Below are positions 17,239 to 26,031 of a DNA stretch of 64,000 bases, in pieces. The DNA is taken from positions 1,108,245 through 1,172,244 of the forward strand of contig VIEA01000001.1 of NCBI GenBank assembly GCA_008087055.1, in the 5' to 3' direction. The notes under the pieces are model-generated. The model saw only the letters and a list, made by a program, of their open reading frames with translations, made no database searches and had not been told where the DNA came from. Every line of letters begins with the position of its first letter. Positions within the stretch are counted from its first letter, which is position 1. Source of the DNA: Gammaproteobacteria bacterium LSUCC0096 (lineage in GTDB: Bacteria > Pseudomonadota > Gammaproteobacteria > Pseudomonadales > Litorivicinaceae). A program made the translations under genes and the position numbers.

Positions 17239-20200
17239 ATCGTTTTCGACTCCTTCGATAGTCTCTTAGCCAAGACTTGTGCCAAGGCGGCAGATAAGAT
17301 GGATTCATCCTGAGTAGATTGTGCGATCGCCGATTCCAATCGGTCCGCAGTCTCAGCGACTAGGGCTCGTTCGCTTTCAGTCAAATTTAAATCCAAGAGC
17401 ACATCATTGTCAGGGGTCGAGACAACTGCGAAATAATCACCCTCGCTCTCAGAATCACCAAGCAATGAGGATAGCCGTCTAAATTTTTTTGCAAAAATCA
17501 GGAGCTCAGCATCAGCACGCTTCAAATCGAGATCAGTCCATAGCTTTTCAGGCTTACCTGTAAGTGCAGCTATAAGATCGAGAGAGGGTTGTTCAACTGA
17601 ACACTGCAGGAGTGCCTTCCGTACCGATTCAAATGCATGATCCCCTGTATCAGGAAGTAGGGCTATTTTAGCCGCAACCTGTCTCGCGGATGCTTCAGTG
17701 ACACTTAAGCCTAGGGCCTGCAGGAGCTTAGACACATACGTAGATGCCAATTGATGCGGATGGTTGACCAACTCAGACATTGTTAATGCTAATTTCTCAG
17801 CAAGTTTGTCTTGGCCTAGAACCCTTGGAATATCTTCAAACAAAAGCTTATTTGGATCGTGCGCGGACTTTAATACCGTTCGCAAACTAATTGCGTTGTC
17901 CGATAGATGCCGTGTTTTCTTCGAGAACGGCGACAGGCTATCGAAGACCTTTACCAACACTCGTGCAATTTCGAGAGGTTCCTCAGAAGCAGCATTAGCC
18001 TCCAAAACTGAGCTAAGTCCTCTAGCAAGATCGCGTAAAACCTCTAGCTTGGATTCGTCAAGCTCGTTCCACCCCAGTGCAAAATCTTTGGGTGACTGCA
18101 TGCATACTTCAATATCGATCTCCGTGAGATCAGCACGGAATACACCTTGCTGATAAATACTCAGTCGGTCGTGGTATGTCATCGTAAAAATTGGGGCAAG
18201 AAGAGAGTGAAGACCTGCTGGCACACCAAATGGAGGTGCTGCCCAAAACTCTTGTATCGCAGCCATCGTTAGTTGCTCGGGGCTTGCTTGGATCAATGCC
18301 AACGTTTCTTCAAACATCTGTGCCAATGCTGAATTTGGATCAGACTTCAGTAAATCAACTAGCGCATAGTTTTTATCAAGGAGTCCGAACTTAACTAAAA
18401 CACTCTCAAGAATACCTTTCTCAGCGGGGTATCCGTCGATACCTAAAGATTCTTGCCCCTGATTATGGAATAACTTGCTTATCAGGGTATTGACGCCTGA
18501 CTGGGCTGCCGTATTAACAAAAGAACGTGCCAACAATTCGTTATCGATATAAGGCATGCTTCTGTATACATGGCGCATGACATCCGATACAGCAGAATTG
18601 AGACCTTTACTGGATTCAGCATGAAGCACGCCAAAAATCATCCATTCGCCATCATTTACTTGCTGATTAAAAGCCGTCTGAAAAGCCTTCTCTGCTGCAT
18701 GAAGCCGAATACTCACCTCACGTTTTGCAACCTTGTCCAGTGCCAACAGTTTATTGGTTGCTATTAGCTTTTGTAGTCCAACCGCATCTTTAAGAGCCCT
18801 CACAGCAAGGGTGCTCGAGAGCGAGGCTGCGATCACAGCAATTGACGACTCAACATCATCGACTACCGCTTTAATTTCTTCGATTGAGCGCCCGACTCCA
18901 ACAACCGCGGACACAGGGTGCTGCGATACTGCATCTCTCAATTGATCCAGTGCCGTGTCTTTACTGTAGACAAATATCGGGCACCATTTCAGCGCGCCGG
19001 ATTCGTGATAAAAGCGTTTTGCCAAAACAGGCGACAAATCGAGTGCTCTGGCAAGTTGCTCTGGTTCAAGATCAGCTCGACCGATTGATACATCTTTCAA
19101 TGATTCAATCACGTCAAAGTCCGAGCCTTCAACCGGGAAATACTCCTGAGAATAGTCGCGGTAAACAATCAGCTTTTTATTAACTAGGCCGGCTATCGCG
19201 GCCTTAGTATCCGCCTTATCTCCCTTAGGCAGAGCGAGCTCGATGAGTCGTTCACTAACACTAACGCCCATATTTCTTGGAGTCATCGCGAGACAAGCTA
19301 TCGCCTTATAGGCCGATACTTCAGACGCAGTTGCCTCACTCATCCTCAATCGCTGCAATCCGTCTTGCACTGTTCTCCACAAAGAACTCAGCTCACCTGT
19401 AAACAGGGTTGGACCGTGATTAGCTTCAAGATAGTCAAAGAAGTGCGTTAACCCATACAGCTTCGTCTGCCCGCCCTCAACCATAGCGCGGTATGAACTC
19501 GGCTCTACAGAGCCAAAAAACGCTACGACAGATCGTTGGTTTTGTTGAACTAGCGTTTTTAAAATTCCGACAATGGCGACTGAAGCGACTGGCTCGAGTG
19601 CCGGCAGTTCACGAAAAACCGTTTGAAAAATTGTACGAGAGCTCGCAGATGAACTTAAGGCTCGTGCCGCTGCATCAGCATGAGCTTTCGCTGTTGGCCG
19701 GAGATCGATATCACTTATTAGTCCAGAAACTAAGCCAAGCTGCTCTTCTGTGGTTGGAGCAAACGGTAAGTCTTGGAATCGACCCTGAACTTTTCTCCAT
19801 TCGTTCGTGACGAGCGAATCAGCTCCTGTCAGATAGTCTCGGAACGATTGATGCAAACAGCAGATAATGGTGACTTTACCGCCTTTCCTCTCGCCAAGTT
19901 CGGCAAGCATTTGAAGCGCGTACAAATCGCCTCCGGAAGATGCGGCGTACTCAAGTGATTTGCCGAATTCGTCAACGATCAAAATCAAACCGCCGGGAGT
20001 CGAGGCTGCTTTTTCCTGGATAGCCTTTACAATCGCATCCGCTGTCGATTCGTTATCTAGACCCAATGATCGCGCAATCGAGGAAGTAACATCCTCACGC
20101 GCGCCGAGAGCCACCACAACTTCACCGCGCCCATTTTCTGCGCCATTTATAGCTTCGGATAGCTCTGTCGCTGAACTACCCAATCGATCTGCAGCCAATT

Positions 20201-20426
20201 TCGCTACTTCTGGAGAACCGCCGATCACAGCAGATATTAGAGACAAGAATGTTGATTTACCCGACCCATAAAGCCCGGTTAACGTAAATGCACCTTGCCC
20301 TCGTGCCCGTGCCGCAACGATTTTATCTACCGTATCTTTGATGGTCTGGTTTACTTGGATCGACTTGATGAAGCTTTCATCGTTGAGGTCTCTAGCAACA
20401 ACGGATGATCTGCGAATTAGACTCAT
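17235..20426 (-). CDS. sspC: Large P-loop ATPase (SspC-like)
   Basis: This protein is 1063 residues from the ATG at 20426, which overlaps the DUF4007 stop (ATGA). The first 300 residues are a P-loop ATPase: GLYGSGKSTFLSLI as Walker A and LILIVDEFGKSLEY as Walker B. About 700 residues of helical sequence with no recognised domain follow. In the Ssp system a large ATPase acts with the DUF4007 nickase and the PAPS-reductase-like protein to make single-strand phosphorothioate. The order B-C-D seen here matches that system. Confidence 0.8.
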   Translation of the reverse strand: MSLIRRSSVVARDLNDESFIKSIQVNQTIKDTVDKIVAARARGQGAFTLTGLYGSGKSTFLSLISAVIGGSPEVAKLAADRLGSSATELSEAINGAENGRGEVVVALGAREDVTSSIARSLGLDNESTADAIVKAIQEKAASTPGGLILIVDEFGKSLEYAASSGGDLYALQMLAELGERKGGKVTIICCLHQSFRDYLTGADSLVTNEWRKVQGRFQDLPFAPTTEEQLGLVSGLISDIDLRPTAKAHADAAARALSSSASSRTIFQTVFRELPALEPVASVAIVGILKTLVQQNQRSVVAFFGSVEPSSYRAMVEGGQTKLYGLTHFFDYLEANHGPTLFTGELSSLWRTVQDGLQRLRMSEATASEVSAYKAIACLAMTPRNMGVSVSERLIELALPKGDKADTKAAIAGLVNKKLIVYRDYSQEYFPVEGSDFDVIESLKDVSIGRADLEPEQLARALDLSPVLAKRFYHESGALKWCPIFVYSKDTALDQLRDAVSQHPVSAVVGVGRSIEEIKAVVDDVESSIAVIAASLSSTLAVRALKDAVGLQKLIATNKLLALDKVAKREVSIRLHAAEKAFQTAFNQQVNDGEWMIFGVLHAESSKGLNSAVSDVMRHVYRSMPYIDNELLARSFVNTAAQSGVNTLISKLFHNQGQESLGIDGYPAEKGILESVLVKFGLLDKNYALVDLLKSDPNSALAQMFEETLALIQASPEQLTMAAIQEFWAAPPFGVPAGLHSLLAPIFTMTYHDRLSIYQQGVFRADLTEIDIEVCMQSPKDFALGWNELDESKLEVLRDLARGLSSVLEANAASEEPLEIARVLVKVFDSLSPFSKKTRHLSDNAISLRTVLKSAHDPNKLLFEDIPRVLGQDKLAEKLALTMSELVNHPHQLASTYVSKLLQALGLSVTEASARQVAAKIALLPDTGDHAFESVRKALLQCSVEQPSLDLIAALTGKPEKLWTDLDLKRADAELLIFAKKFRRLSSLLGDSESEGDYFAVVSTPDNDVLLDLNLTESERALVAETADRLESAIAQSTQDESILSAALAQVLAKRLSKESKTI

Positions 20427-21349
20427 GCGTACGCCCCATCCAGCCAACGGTTAGCAGCTTGATAAGACAATGGCTCGGAGCGCTGAATTTGACGGACCCC
20501 GCCACCTTCGCTGGAAACAAATACACCATCAGTAACTTCTTCCAGTGCATCAATTAGCTCCTCAAACTGCTCAGAAGCTATTCTTAAGACTTTGCCAGGC
20601 GATCCCACAGAATACCTAAGTGTATCGACGGCCAAAGTGCTCGCTTCTGCGTTCGCTTGTTTCCAATACCGAAAAACGAGATACGCAAACATTGAAGGAG
20701 ACAAATCGACTGATAGTGGCTGAAGGAAAAATTCGTCGCCTTCGCGCTTCAGGAAACCCAACTCGACAAGGGGACCATCGATAACATCCTCAGCTGCAGC
20801 CTTTCGTTTTACAGGCTTTTTAACGTAGCAGTTAATACATGTTTGAACATCTCTTTGAATCGTTGCCCTCGAGGGCATCTTCATTCCCGATGCCTGAAAT
20901 TTTGCTACTACTCCATGCAATAAATCATCCACCACAAAGGATTCGTGGGGGATTTCGTTAAACAAATAAAACCAGCTGACATAACTCTTATTGCTTGCAA
21001 GCAAGTAGTGAATCAACGCCGATGTTTGAGCTTTCTCCATGAACGGATCAAGACCAAACTCTCCGAAAATACGATCGCCAAGTTCGGTAGGTGAAGGCAC
21101 CAGCGGGATATCCGAATTCTGAGCGATTATCTGAGTGGATTTACCCCAAAATTCCATGGCTAAACACATGTTCCTACCGGCGCCTAATGTGGCGATCGCC
21201 GCCGGTGCGCGAAAAGCGTTTTCCATCGCTCCGTTTTGAGCCATTTCTTTGGCTAAATCATAGGATTTCTTTAACCAGCCAAAACGCAACGAGAAGGTCT
21301 CATGACCTGATACAATTGGCTTGCTGTCTTCAAGTAATTCTGTTTGCAT
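20423..21349 (-). CDS. sspB: DUF4007 protein (SspB-like nickase)
   Basis: This 308-residue protein carries the DUF4007 N-terminal signature SGHETFSLRFGWLKKSYD followed by a short alpha-helical domain (FRAPAAIATLGAGRNMCLAMEFW). DUF4007 proteins are the SspB component, reported to nick DNA at the site of phosphorothioation. AGGGAA precedes the ATG. It is the first gene of the minus-strand operon and has only 45 bases before the divergent cysteine desulfurase. No classical nuclease motif is visible by eye, so the nickase role is from family knowledge. Confidence 0.85.
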   Translation of the reverse strand: MQTELLEDSKPIVSGHETFSLRFGWLKKSYDLAKEMAQNGAMENAFRAPAAIATLGAGRNMCLAMEFWGKSTQIIAQNSDIPLVPSPTELGDRIFGEFGLDPFMEKAQTSALIHYLLASNKSYVSWFYLFNEIPHESFVVDDLLHGVVAKFQASGMKMPSRATIQRDVQTCINCYVKKPVKRKAAAEDVIDGPLVELGFLKREGDEFFLQPLSVDLSPSMFAYLVFRYWKQANAEASTLAVDTLRYSVGSPGKVLRIASEQFEELIDALEEVTDGVFVSSEGGGVRQIQRSEPLSYQAANRWLDGAYA

Positions 21350-21394
21350 AAATTTCCCTGCTGAACAAACAGTATATAGATTTCGGAGCTGAGA
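21350..21394. promoter_or_regulatory. 45-bp divergent promoter region of the ssp locus
   Basis: Only 45 bases separate the sspB-like ATG from the sspA-like TTG. The stretch includes AGTATATAGA, which could act as a -10 element on either strand, and GGAG six bases before the TTG as ribosome site. Two promoters must overlap here or extend into the coding regions, which would tie sulfur supply to the modification and restriction genes. The reading is by eye only. Confidence 0.45.
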
Positions 21395-22552
21395 TTGGCC
21401 GCCACACCACTATTTTTTGACCATAATTCGTCAACGCCAGTTTCTCCGCGGGTCGAGAGGCGAATGCTTGAAGTTCTTCACAAATTCTACGGAAATCCGC
21501 ACTCACAAACGCACAGACATGGATGGAACGCAGCCAGTCTGATTTCAGATCTGTCCTACAGCATCAGCTCATATTTTTCAGCGAGCTTACATACGGTTTT
21601 TACCTCAGGGGCAACGGAGGCAAATAACCTCGCATTTAATCTTAAATTCCCGTCTCAAAGACCGAATGTATTGATCGGACCTTTGGAACATTCAGCTGTA
21701 GAAGAACCTGCACTGCGACTAGCGCAAAAATTAGGCGGGGAACTCATCACTATTCCTTGTAACGAAGAAGGCTATATCGACCTAGGGTTTGTGACCGATG
21801 AACTTTTGGCGAGTTGCGCTATTGTATCGGTCAGCTTTGCTTCCGGCGAAATAGGAACCATACAAACAAAGCTAGAGAGACTGCGCGATAAAGCCAAGCA
21901 AAGCGGCGTGTGGTTTCATAGCGACATGTCACAGGCGCTGCAGCACCCACAAGCGAGACTGTTCGCCAGCGGGTGTGACGCCATCTCAATTTCTGGTCAT
22001 AAAATATATGGTCCACAAGGGGTGGGGGCACTTGTTGTAAGTGAGCAATTCCGAAATGCACTGGAACCAATTCTTATTGGCGGCGGGCAACAAGATGGTG
22101 TTCGAGCAGGAACAATGCCTACATTTTTGTGCGCTGGACTCGCGGAAGCATTGATAGAGACATCCGATTGGATTGAATCTGGAGCTTCCGCAGACCTGAC
22201 TGACAGGGTTCGATTCTTTTTCAAAATGCTCGAGGCCGAAATTGGGATTAGATACTCCGAATCGATCGAAATCATTGGCCCAACAACATTTACGGATCGC
22301 GTACCTGGAAACCTGACGGTGCGGCTGCCTAAGGGGCTAGATGCGTCTGATCTTCTAATGGCCTCTTCGGCTACTTTTTCTGCATCTCAAGGCTCTGCAT
22401 GTCACTCAGGTCAAGAAACCGCATCATCATCGTTACGCGCTGTAGGAATAACTGACCGGGACGCTCGTAGAGTAATTCGGTTTGGCTTGGGTCGAGACAC
22501 CAAGAGGAGCGATATAACAACTGTGGTCGATGAAATTAGCAGATTGATCTAG
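21395..22552 (+). CDS. sspA: Cysteine desulfurase (SspA/DndA-like)
   Basis: This 385-residue class V aminotransferase-fold enzyme starts at TTG with GGAG upstream. It has the expected order: FDHNSSTPVSPRV at the N-terminus, TSGATEANNLAF for cofactor contacts, the PLP lysine in SGHKIYGPQG and the active-site cysteine in SQGSACHSG near the C-terminus. Such enzymes take sulfur from cysteine as a persulfide, which SspA/DndA hand to the phosphorothioation machinery. It faces away from, but is next to, the sspBCD-like operon. Housekeeping IscS could be the donor in its place, but the position argues for a dedicated role. Confidence 0.85.
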   Translation: MAATPLFFDHNSSTPVSPRVERRMLEVLHKFYGNPHSQTHRHGWNAASLISDLSYSISSYFSASLHTVFTSGATEANNLAFNLKFPSQRPNVLIGPLEHSAVEEPALRLAQKLGGELITIPCNEEGYIDLGFVTDELLASCAIVSVSFASGEIGTIQTKLERLRDKAKQSGVWFHSDMSQALQHPQARLFASGCDAISISGHKIYGPQGVGALVVSEQFRNALEPILIGGGQQDGVRAGTMPTFLCAGLAEALIETSDWIESGASADLTDRVRFFFKMLEAEIGIRYSESIEIIGPTTFTDRVPGNLTVRLPKGLDASDLLMASSATFSASQGSACHSGQETASSSLRAVGITDRDARRVIRFGLGRDTKRSDITTVVDEISRLI

Positions 22553-22570
22553 TCACAGATTGCCAACCAC

Positions 22571-23134
22571 CTAAGTCTCCCAATCCCAATCGCAATCCCA
22601 ATCTGCTCCGTCACCCTCGAAAATAGTTACCACCCCATCATAGGTATAACCCAAAAGATTCCCGTATAAATCAAAGGTAAGCATGGGCTGCCGACTAACA
22701 ATTAGGTTTTCAGGGTTCCCGATAAAATCTAATTCTTCTCCAGACACGTCCCACAGTTGCACATCGAGACTACTATCAACAAAACCTATCCTTCCTGGAT
22801 AGGTCAAAAATCCTATCAAATTTAAGGATTTCATTTCTGCAACGGTTGTAGGCAAACCAATTTCTTCACATTCTTCAAGGTGAGGTCCCATGAATTTACC
22901 CAGCAAGGAGTCCGCTGAAACAGCATCAACAGGCATCACTAGATCTTCAAAGTTCTTACAACCAAGATTACAAGTTTTTTTTTCGAGCGGAGCAGCGGCT
23001 TGCTTTTGAAAAACCGAGGCAGGTGATTCTTTACTCTCTGCTAAATCGATTTCGGTCAACTCTCGAATACAGGCCCGATGAAACTGCTCAAGAACTTCAT
23101 CATTAATTCGATTCTGTAAAATCTTGTCATTCAT
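22571..23134 (-). CDS. Acidic hypothetical protein
   Basis: This 187-residue protein is strongly acidic and ends in a Trp/Asp-rich tail. It has no signal peptide or transmembrane helix. The N-terminal half is helical with a CNLGC pair near residue 55. The C-terminal half looks beta-rich with repeats like QLWDVSGEELDFIG and YGNLLGYTYDG. It lies 13 bases downstream of the trypsin-like protease and is probably co-expressed. No family is recognised. Confidence 0.55.
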   Translation of the reverse strand: MNDKILQNRINDEVLEQFHRACIRELTEIDLAESKESPASVFQKQAAAPLEKKTCNLGCKNFEDLVMPVDAVSADSLLGKFMGPHLEECEEIGLPTTVAEMKSLNLIGFLTYPGRIGFVDSSLDVQLWDVSGEELDFIGNPENLIVSRQPMLTFDLYGNLLGYTYDGVVTIFEGDGADWDCDWDWET

Positions 23135-23147
23135 TCAACTACCCAAC

Positions 23148-24476
23148 TTAATCATCTCGACACCAAGAGCAATCGAGGTCTTCGACCGCAAACGAGTACC
23201 GCATCCACAGTGAATACATCTCAGGAGTCGATTCGTATACTCGAGCGACAACATTTACCTTCTCACCCTCAGGAACATCTTTTAAATACTCGTACAACTC
23301 TTTCAAATTAAGATGCGGCCTACCATCTACAGAGAAAATCTCGTTCCCCGAATCAAAATCAATCCCAGATGAGTCATCGTAGTCCGTATCGATACTCTCA
23401 ATAACCAAGACCGGAGGTTGCATTCGTCCATTCAGGAATGATGAATCACTCTTATCATCCTCCGCGATCGTCAAGCCGGTGAAAAAAAGCCACTCCGTTA
23501 AATGCAACGATTGCCCACGTGTAATCGGAATCTCAATCAACTCTTCCATCCCATCACGCAATACGGACAAGGTAACGCGATCTCCGTCATACCCACGCAT
23601 CGCGTCAGCCAGATCGCCATCTGTCTCAGGATGCCAGAAGTTGCCATTCCAACTCAGTATCTCGTCACCAGGCTTTAATCCCACCGACGGATGAAAAACC
23701 ACACCAACCAAATTGCTCAACTCATCATCGACAACCATCAATTGGAATTTGAACCTTGGCCGTGCGGGATTCTTGCCCTCAGATAGGAGTGTTGTGATCC
23801 GGCAGATATCTTTACTTTTGGTGAGGAAACCTAAATCACTTGAATTAAATCCTGCTGTCATCATTCCGATGACTTCGCCAGTATCGCGCATCACAACTGG
23901 ACCGCCAGAACTCCCTGACTCGACAACTGTATCGGTCGTAAAGTAGCTCCCTTCGACATGAAAATCTTTTTGCCCGGATAGAACACCCGTCGAAAACGTG
24001 AATTCTTGACGCTTTGGATGACCAATCGAGAACACTTTGTCGCCACGGTTAAACTCGTAGTCGCAATCCAAGGTCAGAGGTTCGCGGTCCTTGACCAGTG
24101 CTGGATCGACCTGAATTACTGCCACATCATGCTTTGAATCAACGAATACACGTTTAGCAGTAGTAAAGCTCTTTTGATCTTCAAACCGAACGCGGAGTTG
24201 TGTGGGGCCATATCCTGAAACATGGGCATTGGTCATGATCCAGCCTTTGTCGCGATCAATCAGAAAGCCCGTCCCTGTCCACCGACCATAAGGATCATCA
24301 TCTTCAAGAAGGCCATACGCTAAATGCGCCTTGATCATCACCACCGCGTCCGATGCACGCGCAACATGTTGAGATGCAGTCTCAGCACTAGCCACGCCAC
24401 ATACTGCTAGTAGGGAGAACGCTATGGATACTCGAAACTTGGACCACGGACCTGTGTTCATATCTTTGTAATTCAT
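23148..24476 (-). CDS. Secreted trypsin-like serine protease with PDZ-like domains
   Basis: This 442-residue protein has a signal peptide (hydrophobic VSIAFSLLAVCGVASA, cleavage after about residue 32). The catalytic His is in TNAHV, the Asp in KHDVAVIQV and the Ser in GSSGGPVV, so the triad is complete as in DegP-type S1C proteases. Two C-terminal PDZ-like segments follow (GVVFHPSVGLKPGDEILSWN and a second near SVDGRPHLNLKELY). It is expected to act in the periplasm. It starts at ATG 24476; a second ATG fifteen bases on is also possible. Its presence in the island, beside a defence locus, is unusual. Confidence 0.75.
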   Translation of the reverse strand: MNYKDMNTGPWSKFRVSIAFSLLAVCGVASAETASQHVARASDAVVMIKAHLAYGLLEDDDPYGRWTGTGFLIDRDKGWIMTNAHVSGYGPTQLRVRFEDQKSFTTAKRVFVDSKHDVAVIQVDPALVKDREPLTLDCDYEFNRGDKVFSIGHPKRQEFTFSTGVLSGQKDFHVEGSYFTTDTVVESGSSGGPVVMRDTGEVIGMMTAGFNSSDLGFLTKSKDICRITTLLSEGKNPARPRFKFQLMVVDDELSNLVGVVFHPSVGLKPGDEILSWNGNFWHPETDGDLADAMRGYDGDRVTLSVLRDGMEELIEIPITRGQSLHLTEWLFFTGLTIAEDDKSDSSFLNGRMQPPVLVIESIDTDYDDSSGIDFDSGNEIFSVDGRPHLNLKELYEYLKDVPEGEKVNVVARVYESTPEMYSLWMRYSFAVEDLDCSWCRDD

Positions 24477-24686
24477 CCTTCCAGTATTCGTTCAAACGCT
24501 ATAACGGTTTCACTTCGCAGGATGAAAAGCAACCACGCGCTCAATAACTGCATTAGAAGGGTTACTGTGGATTTTTTCTGCCATCAATTCTCAGTCGGCG
24601 ACCCCCACCCCTTTTTTCAGGCCGCACCCTAACTAACAGAAGACTAGCGTGACTAGTTAAACCCAAGTAGTGAGGTACATTTTCGA

Positions 24687-24714
24687 TCGAACCTCGAACC
24701 TCGAACCTCGAACA
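24687..24714. repeat. Heptamer tandem repeat TCGAACC
   Basis: The heptamer occurs as four head-to-tail units, three perfect and a last one ending in A, just upstream of the HGG-type small gene. It could be a slippage repeat or a protein-binding array. Confidence 0.9.
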
Positions 24715-24766
24715 AGGTTTTATTGCGCCTGGAGGGTCGGGTTAAAATGGAAATGAGAAAGACCCC

Positions 24767-25048
24767 ATGAAAGGCGATGATATGAAGCTAACAAAATCTA
24801 ATATGTCTAGATTGGTCGAATCAGGAACGGCAACCAGATTCGGGGATGACTGGCCGGGAAAACGTTGCCTGGCTAAGACAAGATCAGGCACCCCATGTCA
24901 AAAAGCTGCGATTAAAGGGAAAGACCGCTGCCAGCTCCACGGAGGGAGAACACCATGTTCAAATAAAGCGACTACAAAAACGCAAAGCTTTCACTCACAA
25001 ATACAAGCAATCAAACGCTGGGCGGAACAAAACGGCTACACGATTTGA
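24767..25048 (+). CDS. Small Cys/His HGG-motif protein
   Basis: This 93-residue basic protein has the core KRCLAKTRSGTPCQKAA followed by KDRCQLHGG, the motif of small CxxC-like proteins often found beside integrative or transposable elements. The usual extended C-terminus after HGG (STGPKT-type) is replaced by an unrelated short tail, so this may be a shortened copy. A second ATG (codon 6) has a better AGG spacing. The function is unknown. Confidence 0.55.
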   Translation: MKGDDMKLTKSNMSRLVESGTATRFGDDWPGKRCLAKTRSGTPCQKAAIKGKDRCQLHGGRTPCSNKATTKTQSFHSQIQAIKRWAEQNGYTI

Positions 25049-25120
25049 GGCAAGTGTTTTCTATTAAGGGGGAAACAGGCCCCCCCCTGTTAAAAAAAAA
25101 AATATCGAGGCCAGAATCTT

Positions 25121-25284
25121 GTAACGAGTGTACTAACGTAACGAAACGCTCTGAAACACGCGTAAATGCTGAATTCTTAATCGTAACAGTTTCAAAGAAT
25201 CCGTTACGTTCGTAACACTTAAAAACAGCATATTGACAGTCCTAACGCCAAAATAGGGGTGATAATGAGAAAAAATTTGTAACG
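25121..25284. repeat. Dispersed GTAAC/GTTAC motifs in the island's terminal non-coding region
   Basis: Between the HGG gene and the tRNA fragment about 350 bases hold no convincing frame. Within them GTAAC or its complement occurs at least six times (near 25121, 25138, 25183, 25203, 25212 and 25279), most with a flanking CG. Such a cluster could be iterons or arm-type integrase sites near an attachment end. No function is proven. Confidence 0.45.
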
Positions 25285-25418
25285 TGGGGGGCCTCTAACC
25301 CCCTATAAGGGAAATCAAAAAGTACCGCTCCATAAGGTAGTCCGTCAGTTGTCCAAAATGGAAATTTGGCCAGTTAAATAATAAAAATATCAATTAAATC
25401 AGCTATTAATTTTTATAC

Positions 25419-25471
25419 ACTCCCAGCCTTCCAAGCTGGTGATGAGGGTTCGATTCCCTCTACCCGCTCCA
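25419..25471 (+). pseudogene. tRNA-Gly(TCC) 3' half, island attachment-site remnant
   Basis: From the anticodon arm (CCAGC, loop CTTCCAA with anticodon TCC, GCTGG) through the T-arm (GAGGG TTCGATT CCCTC) and acceptor TACCCGC with TCCA, this reads as the 3' half of tRNA-Gly(TCC). The 5' half (expected GCGGGTA and D-arm) is absent; AT-rich sequence replaces it. Integrases that use tRNA genes leave a 3' duplicate at the far end of the element, so this marks the right boundary of the island. The intact tRNA should lie outside the window. Confidence 0.85.
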
Positions 25472-25571
25472 ATTAAGACCTCTTCACCAAATTGGTTGCG
25501 AATCCTCACCAAACCGTTAAGTTTCCAGACGCATAACCGATATATGAATAACTGACGTATTGGGAAGTTTT

Positions 25572-26009
25572 ATGCAACGCGTACTGATTTTAATTTCGAT
25601 TGTTCTCCTCGCAGGCTGTTCAAGCATGAACGCTTCGCAGAAAAAGCTGCCGGTCGAAGTCCTCGAGAGCAATCCTAAAAAAGTCAGCAGCTCATATGAG
25701 CAATACATGACCATTGCCGAGTATTTTACAATTCAGGCCGAAGTACCTTACATCGCACAGTTTCGGGTTAAAGAAGGATTGCCTGAAGACTTCAAGCAAA
25801 CATTTGCATCACTCTCAGATTTGACACCGACTGCCGTATTGAACTATTTCCAGAAAAATCCTGAGTATGTGGTTGGCATGCAAAACTATCTCAATTCAAT
25901 CATCCGGGCCGGCTACATCTCTCACGCTACGGGAAAACAACTACTTCTGAGTGCTCTAAAGGGTTCAATCAACGGTCTCAATACGACCACCCTACCGACA
26001 GCGGAATAG
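25572..26009 (+). CDS. Small lipoprotein
   Basis: This 145-residue protein starts at ATG 25572 (GGGAAG upstream); a TTG four codons earlier is less likely. It has a signal peptide ending in the lipobox LLAGC with the modified Cys at residue 16. The mature part is helical and soluble. No family is known to me. It is the first core-looking gene to the right of the tRNA scar. Confidence 0.6.
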   Translation: MQRVLILISIVLLAGCSSMNASQKKLPVEVLESNPKKVSSSYEQYMTIAEYFTIQAEVPYIAQFRVKEGLPEDFKQTFASLSDLTPTAVLNYFQKNPEYVVGMQNYLNSIIRAGYISHATGKQLLLSALKGSINGLNTTTLPTAE

Positions 26010-26031
26010 ATCCTACTCGCCCTTTCGGCGC

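Noticed and set aside
10840-22552. DISARM, Druantia or BREX as the identity of the operon
   Set aside because: The signature genes of those systems (DUF1998 protein, very large Druantia protein, PglX/BrxL) are not seen, while DUF4007 with a PAPS-reductase-like protein points to phosphorothioation.
24846-25067. Alternative frame over the HGG-type small gene
   Set aside because: It disrupts the Cys/His core that the other frame keeps, and has no ribosome site.
25065-25105. C-rich hairpin with A-run as a terminator
   Set aside because: The A-run follows the hairpin on the + strand, and on the minus strand the U-run comes before the stem, so it does not fit an intrinsic terminator for either side.
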